Assembly: GCA_951799445.1 (NCBI GenBank)
Contig: OX637296.1
Span: forward strand, 11,222,001 to 11,286,000
From: Pseudisothecium myosuroides
Lineage: Eukaryota; Streptophyta; Bryopsida; Hypnales; Lembophyllaceae
DNA length: 64,000 bases
Direction of reading: 5' to 3'
In this document: positions 46,918 through 58,587 of the stretch, in pieces
Numbering within the stretch: position 1 is the first letter of the stretch
How the letters are laid out: the number at the start of each line of letters is the position of its first letter
The notes under the pieces: generated by a model
The model's database searches: none
The model's input: the letters and a program-made list of their open reading frames with translations, nothing else
What the model was told of the DNA's origin: nothing
Made by a program: the position numbers and the translations under genes

Positions 46918-47395
46918 ACCCTCTTCTAACCTTCTCCTTGTTGAGTAGACCCCCCTCCGGGACGGCGAAGCTTTGAACCTCCTTTGTGCATGTTTTCTAA
47001 AGTTATCCCAAACCCTCTTTTAATCTTCTCCTTGTTGAGTGGACCCTCCTCCGGGACGGCGAAGCTTTGAACCTCCTTTGTGCATGTTTTCTAAAGTTAT
47101 CCCAAACCCTCTTCTAACCTTCTCCTTGTTGAGTGGACCCCCCTCCGGGACGGCGAAGCTTTGACCCTATGTGTGTTCTCTTTAAAAGTTTAGTTTTTTC
47201 CCACTTCTAAAGTCTCTCTCATTGTGTGGACCCCCCTTGGAAACGGCGAAGCTTTGAACTAGTGACAAAGTTGAAGTCCTAATGCGTGTGTTAAAAGTGT
47301 AGACGGCGGAGCTTTGAACCCCTGAGGTGTCAAGAAGTCCTAAAGTTGGTGTTAAAACCAATTTAACGGTGAAGCTTTGCACCTCCCTCATGTTT
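46918..47395 (+). repeat. Tandem repeat of ~94 bp with CGGCGAAGCTTTGAACC core
   Basis: Two nearly identical units (46918-47011, 47012-47105) are followed by a third with a diverged 3' part and by shorter, decaying units. The core GACGGCGAAGCTTTGAACC recurs at about 46960, 47054, 47148, 47243, 47303 and 47368. The same core occurs once in reverse orientation near 53147 in the right arm. Confidence 0.85.
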
Positions 47396-47578
47396 AGTTC
47401 CAAAGTCTAGTTTCCAAGACCTTTGTAGAAACCTCCAGAGTTTAGCTTCCAAGATATGTAGGTTCCTTTGCATTTAGTGAAGTTTAGTTAATCCCAACGT
47501 TTTCTTTAGTTTAGTTGTTCCCCAAGTGTTTAGTGAGTCTCCGTGTTCCTCAAGTTTTAGCGTGTCTAGTTGTTTCTC

Positions 47579-47770
47579 CAAGTCTTATTTTCCCCAAGTT
47601 CTATTTTTCCCAAGTCCTATTTCCCTCAAGTTCTATTTTCCCCAAGTCCTATTTCCCTCAAGTCCTATTTTCCCCAAGTTTATTTCCCCCAAGTTCTATT
47701 TCCCTCAAGTCCTATTTCCCCCAAGTCTTATTTTTCCCAAGTTCTATTTTCCCCAATATTTTCCCTTAGT
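47579..47770 (+). repeat. 16 bp minisatellite, about 12 units
   Basis: Units follow the pattern CAAGTYCTATTTYCCC with C/T variation. All three forward frames stay open and give repetitive peptides of the FPQVLFSPSS type. This is a composition effect rather than a gene. Confidence 0.9.
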
Positions 47771-48681
47771 TCACCAAAAATCCAGTTGCCAAAAATCCAG
47801 TTTCCCCTTAGTAGTCAAGGTCCAGAGCCAAAATAGACCAAATCAGTCAAGAACCAAACAGACCAGATCAAGTTGAGAACCGAACCAGACCAGGTCACAT
47901 CATCCGAATATCAAAAGAAAACAAATAAATAAATAATTTATTTATTTTGTTTGAACCCGACCCCCCCAGCAGCTAGCCAGCCAGCCGGGAGGCCAGGCTT
48001 GGTCCGGCAGGTAGTTGGGGCCCTAGTTCGGTCCCCATTTTTGGACTCCTTTTTCTTGATTTTTGGTTTCTCTCACACTAGAACAAAACAAAGACAAGAT
48101 AAACAAAACAAAGGAAAATGGGGGGCTGACCTATTGCTAAGTAGGGATTGGGGTAGGAATTAGGGTCTAAAATCAAAAAGGGAGAAGGAAGAAAAGAGCG
48201 GAGCATCACCGTACCTGCACACAAAATAGCTTTCCTCTCACCACTCACACCTACACACAATGGAAGGAGATTAGGAAAGGAGAAGAAGAAGTAGGCAAGA
48301 GAGGTGAGAGAGACGATAAATAGTGACCTAGGCTTAGAGTAGGTCGACCTAAGAGAAAATCTTGAGAATTTGTGGTGACCATTGAGAGGAGGATTAGGAT
48401 GACACAAAGCAAAGTTGCGTAAGAGGGTAGGAGGCTCATTACAACTTCACAAAGTTTGAGACTAGGAGCGTAAGACCACCATCACCACGGTTGGTGGAAT
48501 AGTTCAAGAGTAGAAGGAAGAGGAGGAGAGAAAGAAAAGGAGAAGGAAATGGGGGGAAAGGGTTAGAACATCATACGTGTAACGTTTTCTTTTCTACAAA
48601 TTAAGTTGTGGGCCTTGAAAAAAATAAAATAAATAAAAACCGTAACACAAAAATAAAAGAAGACAATCGCGAGTGGCCACC

Positions 48682-50657
48682 ATGGAGCACGAGGACACGC
48701 ATGTGGACGGGGATGACGTCATTTTCGACACCAGCAGTAACGAGGTGGGTCATTAAACTAATCCTAGTCGTTTCTCCCTAATTAGCATTTGTTTTCCTAA
48801 TCAGCCCTTAGAGCGTGATTAGCATCCGAGATTAGCGTGAATTAGAAGTTTAGATTCAAAAGTTGATAGATTAGGGATAGAGGGTTCCAAAAACATCTTA
48901 TAATTAAGATTCGACCGTAAACTGACCGCGTTAGGCTAAGTTAAGCAGTAGGGGGTAGAACGGAGGAATTTTAATTAAATTTGATCCACAAGGAACAATG
49001 GACGGAAATTAGGATTAGATTAGAAGGAGAATTTAGGATTAAAAATTAAAGATCAAATAACGGTTTAAAAACCTAGAGTTAAATTAAGATTTTAATTAGG
49101 GAAGTTAAAATTCAAAAGTCGAAATTTGGAGTTAACTTTGGGAGGTAAAAAGTAGAGTAGGAAATAGAAGTCAAAAGTAGAATCCACTTAGGAAGTAGAT
49201 TGTTGAGTTAGAAATAGAGTTAAAATTAGAAGTCAAAACCCTAGAGTTAAAAGTTGGAATTAAATTTAGGAGGGTAACATTTAGAGTTAATCTAGGATTA
49301 AAATGACAGGATTAAATTTGGAAGTAGGAGTCAAAAGTCAAAAGTCAAAAGTTTAGATTGAATTTAAAGGTTAAATTTTTAAGTCAATAGGGGAGTAAAA
49401 GGTTAGAGTGAAAAGCTAAAAGTAGAAGTTAAAACTTAGAGGTAGAAGTAAAATTTTAGAGTTAGTTGGAAGTAGAAAAATCTAGAGTCAAAGTGAGAAT
49501 GTAGAGTTATATTCGGAGGTTAAGATTGGGGATTAATTTTAGAAGTAAAAATTTAGAGTTAAAAGTCAAAAACCTAGAGTTAAATTAGGAGTAAAAATCT
49601 ACAGTAAAAAGGTGAAAAGTTAGAGTTAACTTTAGAGGGTAAATCCTAGAGTAGTTTAGAAATGAGAATATAGAATTAAAAGTAAAACTTAGAATTACCC
49701 TAGAAGGTTAAAACTTGGAAGTTAGGAGTTGAAGTTGATTTAGAAGTAAAAACCTAGAGTCAAAAGTCAAAACATAGAATAGAAGTCGGTAGTTAATATT
49801 TAGAATCAAGTTAAAGAAGTAAAATCTAGAGTTACATTCCGAAGTTGGAACTTTAGGGGTAGCTTTTAAAAGTAGAACTTCTAGGTGGAGTTTTAAAAAC
49901 CCAAGATAGCCTTGGAGGTTCATGGAAGGAACATAGGGGTTCCCCTTTTTACGTAGTTAGGGACGTTAGAAATGACGCCAACTACCCAGTCGACCCTCGA
50001 CATAGGATAGATAGTTAGGGAGTTAGAAGTTTACCATTACCCCTGAGCTTGCAGTTACCTTGTGAGTTATTACATGCATTCTAATTATTCGCTGCCATCC
50101 ACGACACTTAGGAAACGTTAGCAAAAAAGATCCATTGCTTGGAAGGCACAGTGGACAGCGCTCACATCACCCCCATATATTAAAAATTGTGGATAAAGGC
50201 ATAGAACCTGGTCGGTGTTCGCTTTATTACCAAGGGTGGGTAATCTAACGCCCACACCTATGTTGTAAAAATATTCATTGTATCCTTGATTTCTTGTAAA
50301 TGTGAAACAAGGGTGTGAGTGTTTCTAACTCCACCCTTGAGTCAGAAAGTTACACACGGGTTCTAGCGGCTGTTTCGTTGGAGATTTTCTCCTAATCAGG
50401 TGATTCGTAAATAAGTGTTCGCCTTCCAAGCAATGGACACTTTTTGTGACTAATAATCCTGTAAAATTCCACTAATTCTAAGAAAAACTATGGGTTAATT
50501 AATTAAACGTTATAGTTAGGTAAAAAAAAACAAAGAAAGAAAACAAAATCTAATCTAACTAAAATTGTATCTAAGTAGCCTTTCAGAATATAATTTTTCC
50601 TTCCCAGAATGGTGAAGAAAACTAGATTCCAAGATTCCTAGCAAAAGTTACCACGAG
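48682..50657 (+). CDS. Candidate two-exon small acidic ORF (26 residues)
   Basis: An ATG at 48682 in a strong context (GCCACCATGG) opens a 21-codon exon (MEHEDTHVDGDDVIFDTSSN plus Glu) ending GAG at 48744, followed by the donor-like GTGGGT. A good acceptor (TTTTTCCTTCCCAG) precedes 50608. Joining keeps the frame and adds NGEEN before a stop, giving 26 residues rich in Asp and Glu. The second exon is followed by a consensus donor GAG|GTAAGT at 50658, so splicing may continue and the frame may differ. No family was recognised. The intron contains a repeat-rich stretch and a MITE. The call rests on splice signals and on a similar exon in the opposite arm. Confidence 0.3.
49000..49930 (+). repeat. 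Degenerate purine-rich repeat (TTAGAGTTAAAAGTCAAAA type)
   Basis: Short phrases such as CTAGAGTTAAA, AAAGTCAAAA and GAAGTAAAA alternate over about 900 bp without a fixed period. It reads as a much diverged tandem array of about 20-40 bp units. It lies within the putative intron. Confidence 0.6.
50131..50437. mobile_element. MITE with 17 bp perfect inverted ends
   Basis: TCCATTGCTTGGAAGGC at 50131-50147 and its exact reverse complement at 50421-50437. Weaker inverted similarity continues outside (TTAGCAAAAAA against TTTTTGTGACTAA), so the true ends may be about 50118 and 50450. Non-coding. Confidence 0.65.
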
Positions 50658-51186
50658 GTAAGTTCGGCCCCTTAGTTGTGTTAACCTTCATCCACTAATC
50701 TAAAATAGCAAATCAATCCAAAATAATTCTAAATTCTAAGGTTAAGTTATTAGCTCCTTTAAGTTATGGATTTTTAAGACTAATCGGAATTTTGACCTAA
50801 TTGGATGTTTTTCATCCGAAATTGGTCTCAAACTTCATCCAACCTTTTATCCTTCAAAACTAAAGTATTTTCAAAAGTAAAAGAGATTTTGGAATCTTTA
50901 TAGATTTCTTGTTTGATTCCTATCTAAAAAGATTCTTTAAAGATTCTTTTGGATGAAAATCTTAAATTATCATCTAATGGAGGGTTATGGTTAATTATTA
51001 GTAATTCTCGTTATTGGGTTAAGTCTTAAGTATGATTCGGTTTTATAACCTCTAAATTACCTATTAGGTTCTAAATCTAACTTAAATTCTAAAATCCTAA
51101 TCTAAAAACTAACTTCTAATAGCAAAGATTCTAATTTCAATTTGAAAACGAAAACAAGACAAAACAAAAGGGTAAAATTAACATAC

Positions 51187-51269
51187 CTCTAGGTCCATAG
51201 TCCCGTCATCGCAGATCTCCAGCATAATGGACTCAAAATAGCCGTCGTCTTCCATCATGGGTACTCCGT
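51187..51269 (-). CDS. Candidate internal exon, acidic, in the right arm
   Basis: On the minus strand, a branch-point-like TTCTAAC and the acceptor CTTTCATCGACAG precede 51269, and a consensus donor GAG|GTATGT follows 51187. The 83 nt exon is open in one frame (GVPMMEDDGYFESIMLEICD, then DGTMDLE). Eleven of 27 residues are acidic. Its size, acidic character and final GAG resemble the plus-strand exon at 48682-48744. The rest of the gene was not found. Family unknown. Confidence 0.3.
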
Positions 51270-52295
51270 CTGTCGATGAAAGTTTAGTGTTAGAATGTGT
51301 GGAAAAATCCTTTTCCTACATTCTTCTAATTGATTTCCTACAAATAACTGGGTTAGTCTAAGTATTTAACTCAATTCCTTTGATTTTAGGATTTTACGTT
51401 AAACTTCTAATGGTTTTTAGTTGATTAAAATAATTCTTTGAATTAAAATAACTTCAAGGCCCTATTTCTAACCACCTTGAATTTTTTTTTAATTTAAGAA
51501 TTAATTTTAAAAGATTAATATCTTCCAAATTAATAATATTCCAATGAATAGTCAATTTTATTTGTTATTCATTAGTTTATGATTTTTGTTGGATTAATCT
51601 ATTGTTTTTGTTGACTTTTTGTCTTTTCCTTTTTGGCTTATTAGGCCAATAAAACAAAAACCCAAGTCAACAAGACCAACTAATTCCTTCCAAAAATACT
51701 AATTGATAGAAAAAAACAAATTCTTCAATAGTAAAAGGAATAGAACCAAAGAACTATTCTAAATGAATAGTGAATGAATAGTAAAGAAAGAATAAAAACA
51801 AAAAATAATTTGTCCCGAATGAATAGTAGATAAATAGTAACGGAATAAAAACCAAAACAAATCTAAAATGAATAGTAAAAGCACAACAAAACAAAACAAA
51901 ATGAATAGAAAAGTAATAGAAAACCACACCAAATCCAAAATGAATAGTGAAAAACAAAACAACAAGCACACGTGAATAGTTAGATTCCCTAGGGAAATTA
52001 GTTTTTTAATCTAATTGTTCCCAAGCCACCACTTCGTCTTCGTTTAAGTATGTTTTGCCTTGAGTTTTGTTGTCATTTGGAGTTGGCTATGGAGTTGGAA
52101 AGTTGTGAGTTGGAATGTTCGAAGTGAGTTGAATTTTTTAGTTGTCAATTCCAAAGTTTGTAGGACAAGAATCAAAATGGTTTGGTGTGGCGAGCAACGG
52201 CCAACCTTTAGTATTTGATTTTGTTTCAAATTTTTGGTATGTGAGTTCTAAAAGATTAATTTGAGTGACTAGATCACCTTGATGGCTTGATGGTC
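51270..52295. other. Right-arm interior, AT-rich, with AATAGT-rich tract
   Basis: 51755-51975 is built of short repeats around GAATAGTAAA and AAAACAAAAC. No gene was seen. The overlapping minus-strand frames rich in Phe and Leu are composition artefacts. Confidence 0.45.
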
Positions 52296-52640
52296 TGAAA
52301 TTTGGAGCCTGGACTCTGGACTTGAATTTGCAAAGGCTGGACTCTGGACTTGAATTCGCAAAGGCTGGATTCTGGCTTGAATTCGCAAGGCTGGACTCTG
52401 GCTTGAATTCACAAAGACTGGAGAGACTGGTCCCCCTTACTGTTGCCGGGGTCGGGATGTGTGGGGGCGCCACGTGGCGCTCCGTCACTAGCTGCTCCCC
52501 GCTCCGATACCCGCCTGCTCCATACCTGCCTGCTCCGATACTGGCTCGTTCTGGCTTTGAATACTGACTGCGTTCTGGCTTTGAATACTGGCTTCGTTCT
52601 GGCTTTTGAATACTGGCTCGTTCTAGCTTTTGAATACTAA
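52296..52640 (+). repeat. Two adjacent minisatellites
   Basis: 52309-52420 repeats GCTGGACTCTGGACTTGAATTCGCAAAG in units of about 27 bp, about four times. 52547-52635 repeats GTTCTGGCTTTGAATACTGGCT-like units of about 22-26 bp, four times. The intervening 52436-52545 is GC-rich and has CTGCTCCGATAC twice. Confidence 0.8.
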
Positions 52641-53700
52641 CTAAACTAACAAAACTAAAACTAAACTAAAATATTAGAAAAATGATTAAATTCTAACTAA
52701 CTAATGATTATGGGTTATTGGGACTAAAATAAAAGGGAACTAACTAAATCTAAAAGTTTGGAAACTTAACTAATTGAAGCAATTCTAAATCATTTTTTGG
52801 GGTTTTTTGGTAACTTAAAGCAAAGGGTTCTAAACTAAGGTTCTTTGTGATTTCTTAGGGGAATGACTAAACCAAGCAAACTAACTAATTGTTTTGGGAT
52901 TTTTGGAATAAAAGGGAACTAACTAAGCAGAATAAACAAACTATAACAAAGACTAAACTAACAATGGAGATCCAAATTTTGATAATGGGAGCAAAATCAA
53001 ACAGAGCAACTACCGGAAGAAAGAAAGAAAGAGAACCACTTGGTGGGAATTGTTGGCTTTAATAACCCGCCGACCCAAGGGTTTTTCCCAATTATTCCTT
53101 TCTTTTCTCTTAAGTGTTCAAGTAACTTTTGGTTGAGGTGAAAGCTTCGCCGTGCGAGGGCAACCCCAGGCTAAACTTGTGGAAATTGGTTTCAAGTGGC
53201 TGCAGGAATGTTTTAATTCTTAAAGGAGGTACACATGAAAGTGTTTAAACCGAACATTAAGGATTAAAATAATTCCTAAGGTGTCCAAATGTTTTAATTC
53301 CTAAATGAGGTACACATGAAAGTGTTTAAACCGAAAAGTAGGAATTAAGTCAAACCAAACTTTGTTATATAACGAAGTTTGGCCGGAATTTTGAGTGTTA
53401 GAATCTTTTGGCAAAGACTAGTTTCACCGCCTTAAGAATTCTTAACTCAATAGCTATTTCAAACATAAGATTAGTACGTCAACGAGATAGGCAAGTTTTG
53501 GGGGATGAGAACTCCCAAAAGTGTGATTTTAGTGTGGTTATGATGGTTTGAAAGGGAACCCCGAGTCTTTTAACCAAATCCTCCACTAAAAGAAAGAAAA
53601 ACAAGCAAAATGAGCAAAGATGACCAAAATTTGGTCTAGCTAGTTGCTTCCGACAAAGACGGTAAGCAAATTGAACAAGAAAGAGTATCTGTACTCCGAC
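52641..53700. other. Right-arm interior, no gene recognised
   Basis: A direct repeat of about 80 bp is visible: GTTTTAATTCYTAAA...GGTACACATGAAAGTGTTTAAACCGAA at 53210-53262 and 53289-53335. The inverted counterpart of the left-arm CGGCGAAGCTTT core lies at 53145-53157 (AAAGCTTCGCCGT). Confidence 0.5.
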
Positions 53701-55328
53701 AGAGTGTCGGTAGGCAGATAATGAACAAAATGGGGTATGAGAAACTTCGCGGGGAGGCCTTATATACTTGCTAGAAGGCCCCACCACTTAGTTTACCATG
53801 AGATATTTGGTCTTCTTACTCAAAAACTACCCTAAGCTAAATTCTAAACTACCCTAAGATATTTCCTAAATAATCTTTGTTTAATCTTTAGAATTTTCTA
53901 GAACAAGCCTTAATTAGAAAGGAAATCTTGTCCAAAATAAAATCTAAGATTTTCCCAAAGATATATAAGAGATTAACTATTTTGACTTTGAGATATTTTG
54001 CAAATAATCCTAGGATATTTCCAAATATTCTTAATTTAATCTAAATTGGCTTTTAACGGAAAGATTTGAAATCTTAACTAAATCCAATCTTCGACTTCCA
54101 CCAAGATATTTTGTGAAATAACCTTGAATTACCGCTAATTACTCTAAAAAAATCAAACTTACGGCTGAACTCTTCCTATCTTCTTGAGAACAACTCCAAA
54201 TTGAAAACCGATTGCGCCATCGCGTTCAGAAAACCCCAATTAGTCTAGAGGACCCCTACTCCACACTTCCAGGCTGTAAATACTCGTAAAAACCACTAAC
54301 GGTAACTTCAAAGAAAAAGTCAAAATTCCAACTAATGGAATTTGAATTTCTTGAGAAAACTGACTGGCTAGGGTTGCCTGGAAGGTTTGTGAGAGTAAGG
54401 AAACATTCCTTGTTTGCGACATTCGGACACCGCCAACTCCTGGTTCGCCGGTCAACCCGCCGCCATGTTGTAAATTCTTGTTAAATTCGATGTTGTTGCC
54501 GATTCTGGTACTTCTGACTATCAGAAAGTCTTCAAACTTGATTGGTCGCTTATTTTATATATAAAACTCTAAATTAATTTTTAGTGAGATTTTACCGCAC
54601 TCTGGGTAATTTCTATGAATTTACCATCAGTTTCAAAGGCGGTTGACTTCCCATGGAGTCATCGTGGAGTTTTGTAAAATCCTGAAACTTTTGGGCAATC
54701 TTCTAAGAAGTGTCCAAAAGCTGAGGGCAAAACCAAACCTCCAATAAGGATGCTAAATTGAGCAATTCTTTAATAATTTTCGCCCGAGGGGGAAATTAAT
54801 CTGGTACCGGGGTTTGTCTTGGATGATTAGCTCCGTTGTTGATCTCTTGGCATGCTTTTACCCTAAAAGTACCTTTTTGTAAGCTCCAATCACCTTGCCC
54901 TTCTTCTACTTTGCATTCTGGTTCGTATTCTTCAACATTTGCAGGTATTCACATAAGTAGCCCAAATTCCACATGAATTGAAACTAGATACTTCTAAACC
55001 TGAACATAGACTCTTATGATTCAGCCAGGCTGTCACATGTCGAGTTTTACATGGACAGGACACTAGAACTAGCTAATTCTCACATCCTCACATCTCTCTA
55101 AACGTAAATATGGACTCTAAGACACTAAACTAAGATCTAATCATAGAAAAGCAGAGTATTTTGTGCTTCCCATGATTTTAGGACAATCCCTCACTAATTA
55201 GGTAGGGACTTCTACCAAACTCCTCTCAACTACTAATTCATACTATTTTGCATGAATTTATACTAAAAACTAATAATAAATCGCGAAAAATAAACCCAGA
55301 GCTCCAAGTGCTAACTTGAGGGCTCACA
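53700..55328 (-). mobile_element. Right LTR-like arm of the inverted block
   Basis: Read on the minus strand it starts TGTGAGCCCTC (55328) and has GAAATTACCCAGAGTGCGG with AAAATCTCACTAAAAA (about 54578-54620), CGGGTTGACCGGCGAACC and GGCAACCCTAGCC. All have counterparts in the left arm. The TATA box follows at 53766-53760. The arms are strongly diverged, so the duplication is old. It may be one element with inverted ends or two related retroelements inserted in opposite orientation. Confidence 0.5.
53760..53766 (-). promoter_or_regulatory. TATA box in the right arm (minus strand)
   Basis: On the minus strand CAAGTATATAAGGCCTCCCC, matching the layout and GC-rich flank of the left-arm TATA box. 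Confidence 0.55.
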
Positions 55329-55334
55329 AATGGT

Positions 55335-55681
55335 CACTTGTACTTCTTTTGGAACTTGTTGCTAGAAAGACAGATCATATCATAGACATTTAAAATCCTT
55401 CTGAATACATTGATAGTCCTCTTGTATATTGTAGAAGCTTCTCTAGTATTGTGGAAACTGTTATAGTATTTTGAAAGCTTCCATAGTCTTTTAAAAAATA
55501 TTCCAAAGACTCCAATTACTAATGTAAATAGAAAATAAGACAAGAGACTCCTTAGTCTTCCCAACACTAGTTTTTGAGCAGTCCTTCAATGTTTCCTTGT
55601 CTTGTGTCTTGTTCAACTATCAATCTAGTGTAATGTGATTGGTGAAAGTTATTCTTGTATATTTTTTTATTTTTTTATTCT
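55335..55681 (+). mobile_element. Partial Ty3/gypsy LTR
   Basis: Homologous to 29095-29370 of the 5' LTR. Shared phrases include GATAGTCYTCT, GAAAGCTYCCATAGTCTT, AAGACAAGAGACTC against CAAGACTAGGAAC, and CCTTGTCTTGTGTCTTGTTCAA. The left side is cut by the inverted block and the right side by the family B element at 55686. After that element, TTAATTCTTGTGTC continues the LTR. Confidence 0.65.
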
Positions 55682-55685
55682 TTAA

Positions 55686-56591
55686 TTCCTAAAGGACCAT
55701 AGTCCCCTCAAAGGACAAATGGGATTTTGGACAGGTACCTATAGTCTCAATTTTTGTTCTGATTTTTTGAAACTTTTTTTGAAGATAGAAAATTTGATTA
55801 TCTTCAAGGGATTATAATCTTTTTTTCAATCGGTGCCTGAAAACAAAAATTATGCCCAAATAAGCTCAAAATTGGGGAGAGGAGAAGCAAAAAAATTCTT
55901 CAAAAATTTGAATTAAGAAATAAAATAAATTCCTCATAGTTTATATTTTTGTCTACATGGAAAGATTTGATCCATTATATTTGGATTTGTTATGAGAAAG
56001 CTATGGACAATCTTGTTTTTTGGGCAATTAGAGCATCTTCTTGAAAAGATAACTTGTAGGATTCATTTTTGAATGCAATTTTTACAATTTAAAAAAAAAA
56101 AAATGGTTTATTTTGTTTGTTAGAAAAATCTCACCATTGGAAGTAGTGCATTTTAATTCCATCTTAGAGATATTAATAATTTAGATTTTCCTTCTATCTC
56201 ATATTTACTTCTACTTCATAATTTTTTTTTAAATAAAAATGAAATTTTTTTGAATTTTTTTTTCCAAGACTCTTAACTCAATTCTCCACCATAAAGATTT
56301 GAAGCTCTTATTTTTGAATGCAAAAATTAAAGTTAAGAAGGTTCAAAGTCAAATTATCAAGTCCTGCAATGTGATGAAATACTTGTTTTTTTTCTAATTT
56401 AAACATAGATATCTTGCAATTTGTACGGTCAAAAAATTTGAAATTTTTTCCACACATTTTCATACTAGTTAGGTGTAAGATCCTATAGTTAGATGTGCAA
56501 AAAAAACAATTTTCAAATTTTTATATTCTTTGCTATAGAAATGACAATTTTGAATGTTTTTTGGCAGAAAAAGGCCTTGGTCTTTTAGGGG
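55686..56591 (+). mobile_element. Family B piggyBac-like element in an LTR (906 bp)
   Basis: Flanked by TTAA at 55682-55685 and 56592-56595. The left end TTCCTAAAGGACC has two C-to-T changes relative to CCCCTAAAGACC; the right end is GGTCTTTTAGGGG. It is collinear with the 18065-18971 copy over its whole length (for example GATTTTTTGAAACTTTTTTT near the left and AATCTTGTTTTT in the middle). Non-coding. Confidence 0.78.
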
Positions 56592-56595
56592 TTAA

Positions 56596-57678
56596 TTCTT
56601 GTGTCCATGACACGTGATCCTTTTCTAGATTACCATTTGTTGCCAATTTAAATGAAAGATAACGCACGCATTAGGCTTTTGCAAGCAACAATATTTCCAT
56701 TTTGACATTTATTTTTTACCAAAAAGACATCTGGCTTGAACAATTGAGCAAGTGTGTCACAGTCAAGGTGAAGCAAAATGCCAAAGCTCCCATGGTGTCA
56801 CATTGTTGTGCAATTAGTTCTAGAATACCTTGGAGCCTTTGATGTAGAAATGCTTTGCATATAATTTCTTTATACCTTTAAATTCTAATAATCCTATACC
56901 TATTTCCAAAGGGTTTAAAACTTTTTCACTATGTAGATCAACTTGCCAAATATTCAAGTATGAAATATCATCCCGATCTAAAAATACTATCCACTATTAG
57001 TGGATAGTTTCCCTATACTAATTTTTGGCCTCTTTCCAAGATACTCTAAAAACTAGCATAATTAGCTTTGACTTAGCTTAATTCATAGACAATCTTTCAA
57101 AATTTGAAATTTTGTTGCAATATAGATATATTTATCAAATAATTTTATATAAAATTCAATTATGATTTAAGATATTGTTAAACTTAAGTGAACATTTTTC
57201 CATTATTGACTTTTAGCCTAGTCACGGCCTCAATATTTTGATTGTATAATGTGTATAACTTGTAGGTCCCAAGTTCATTGTAGCCAAAATTTTGATACAA
57301 AGTAGCAAATGAGTTAAAGAAAGTATCTTCAAAATTTCATAAGTAAATTATTAATACTCAATAATATTAAAGCTCCCCAATACACCCTTCTTAGGTGCCT
57401 TGAATTCCAAGCACCTCCACTTTGATGCCTCATATTTCTATTTTCATAAGAGATTTATATCTAAAATTTGGTGCCATAGTAGATTATCTTGACAAAAATT
57501 TAGATCCGAAGCATTTTCTTGACTCAACACTTGATCCAAACACAAATCCAAAGCTTCCCACATTAATGCTTCCTTCAATAATATACCACCCACAAACTTA
57601 TAAGTTAGCACCTGAAGTGCATTCTACACCTCATTTTTACAAAGAGCTGAAAGAGAGATAAAGGACAAATCCTTGCAT
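56596..57678. other. AT-rich intergenic sequence
   Basis: No gene or repeat was recognised, apart from the few LTR bases at the start. Confidence 0.45.
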
Positions 57679-57682
57679 TTTA

Positions 57683-58587
57683 CCCCTAAAGTTCCTTGAC
57701 TATATTTTCACCAAAAGCGCTTTTAAATTGTCATTTCTAGTACAAGTACCAAATTTTAGAAAAAAAACATTTTTGGACACATGTAATTCTAAGATTTTGT
57801 AGTACACTTGTTTTAGAGGTGTGGGAAAAATTTCAAAAATTTCCACCATATGGATTGCAAGATACTAGCATTTCAATTGACAATTTTTTTTTTGGCCCTG
57901 TAAAAAAATAGGGCAACTACACTTCACAAGGTCACACTTGTATGAAAAAATGTCCAAAATGGTGGTACTTCTTTGGATTCATTCTTCAAGGCCAGTTGGC
58001 TGCATGCTTGAAAAATTTCAAATCATTTGGAATTGTACAACATATAGGAAAAAAATAGTAAGTAGAAAGAAGTAAAGGATGATTCAAAATACTAAATTGT
58101 TAAGAATTTAGTTATAAAATTGAAAAATGCCAATCCAATGGTTGTAATGTTGTAATAAACCTACATCCTATGATTTTATTTTTTCCAAAAATATGAAAAA
58201 TTGAATAATAGAAAGGACTTCAAAATTTATTTTAGAGTAGAGTCCGGAAACTAAAACTCCTTGTAGCTTTCATCTCATTGATAAAAATGGAATGGATAAG
58301 GCTTTCCATGAATATACAAATCTAAAAAACCAATTTCAAATTTTTGTTTTAAAAAAAATTGATTTTCTAAGAATTTTTTGAGCTGCTTGCCGAGCAATGA
58401 AAATTACATATTATGCAATAACTTTGTAATCATGTAGTCAAAAGTTATGAAAATTGTTAGGCGTTAAAGATACTCCTTGGTCACATGTTGTATGAAAATT
58501 TCAAAGAAAAAAAAATTAAAATTTCGTTTGTAGTGGGTTGCTCAAAATTGCTACGTTGCCAAAAAATGATGTTTGGCCATTTCGGGG
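57683..58587 (-). mobile_element. Family B piggyBac-like element, inverted copy (905 bp)
   Basis: The right flank is TTAA (58588-58591); the left flank is TTTA (57679-57682), one change from TTAA. Ends are CCCCTAAAGTTCC and GGCCATTTCGGGG. Its interior is the reverse complement of the copy at 18065 (for example CCACCATATGGATTGCAAGA against CTTCCAATCCATACGG-type sequence). A small frame at 57422-57661 lies outside it. Confidence 0.75.

Noticed and set aside
47515..47876. Three overlapping Phe/Ser/Pro-rich frames as a structural protein
   Set aside because: They are translations of a 16 bp minisatellite in three frames, with no start context or flanking gene signals.
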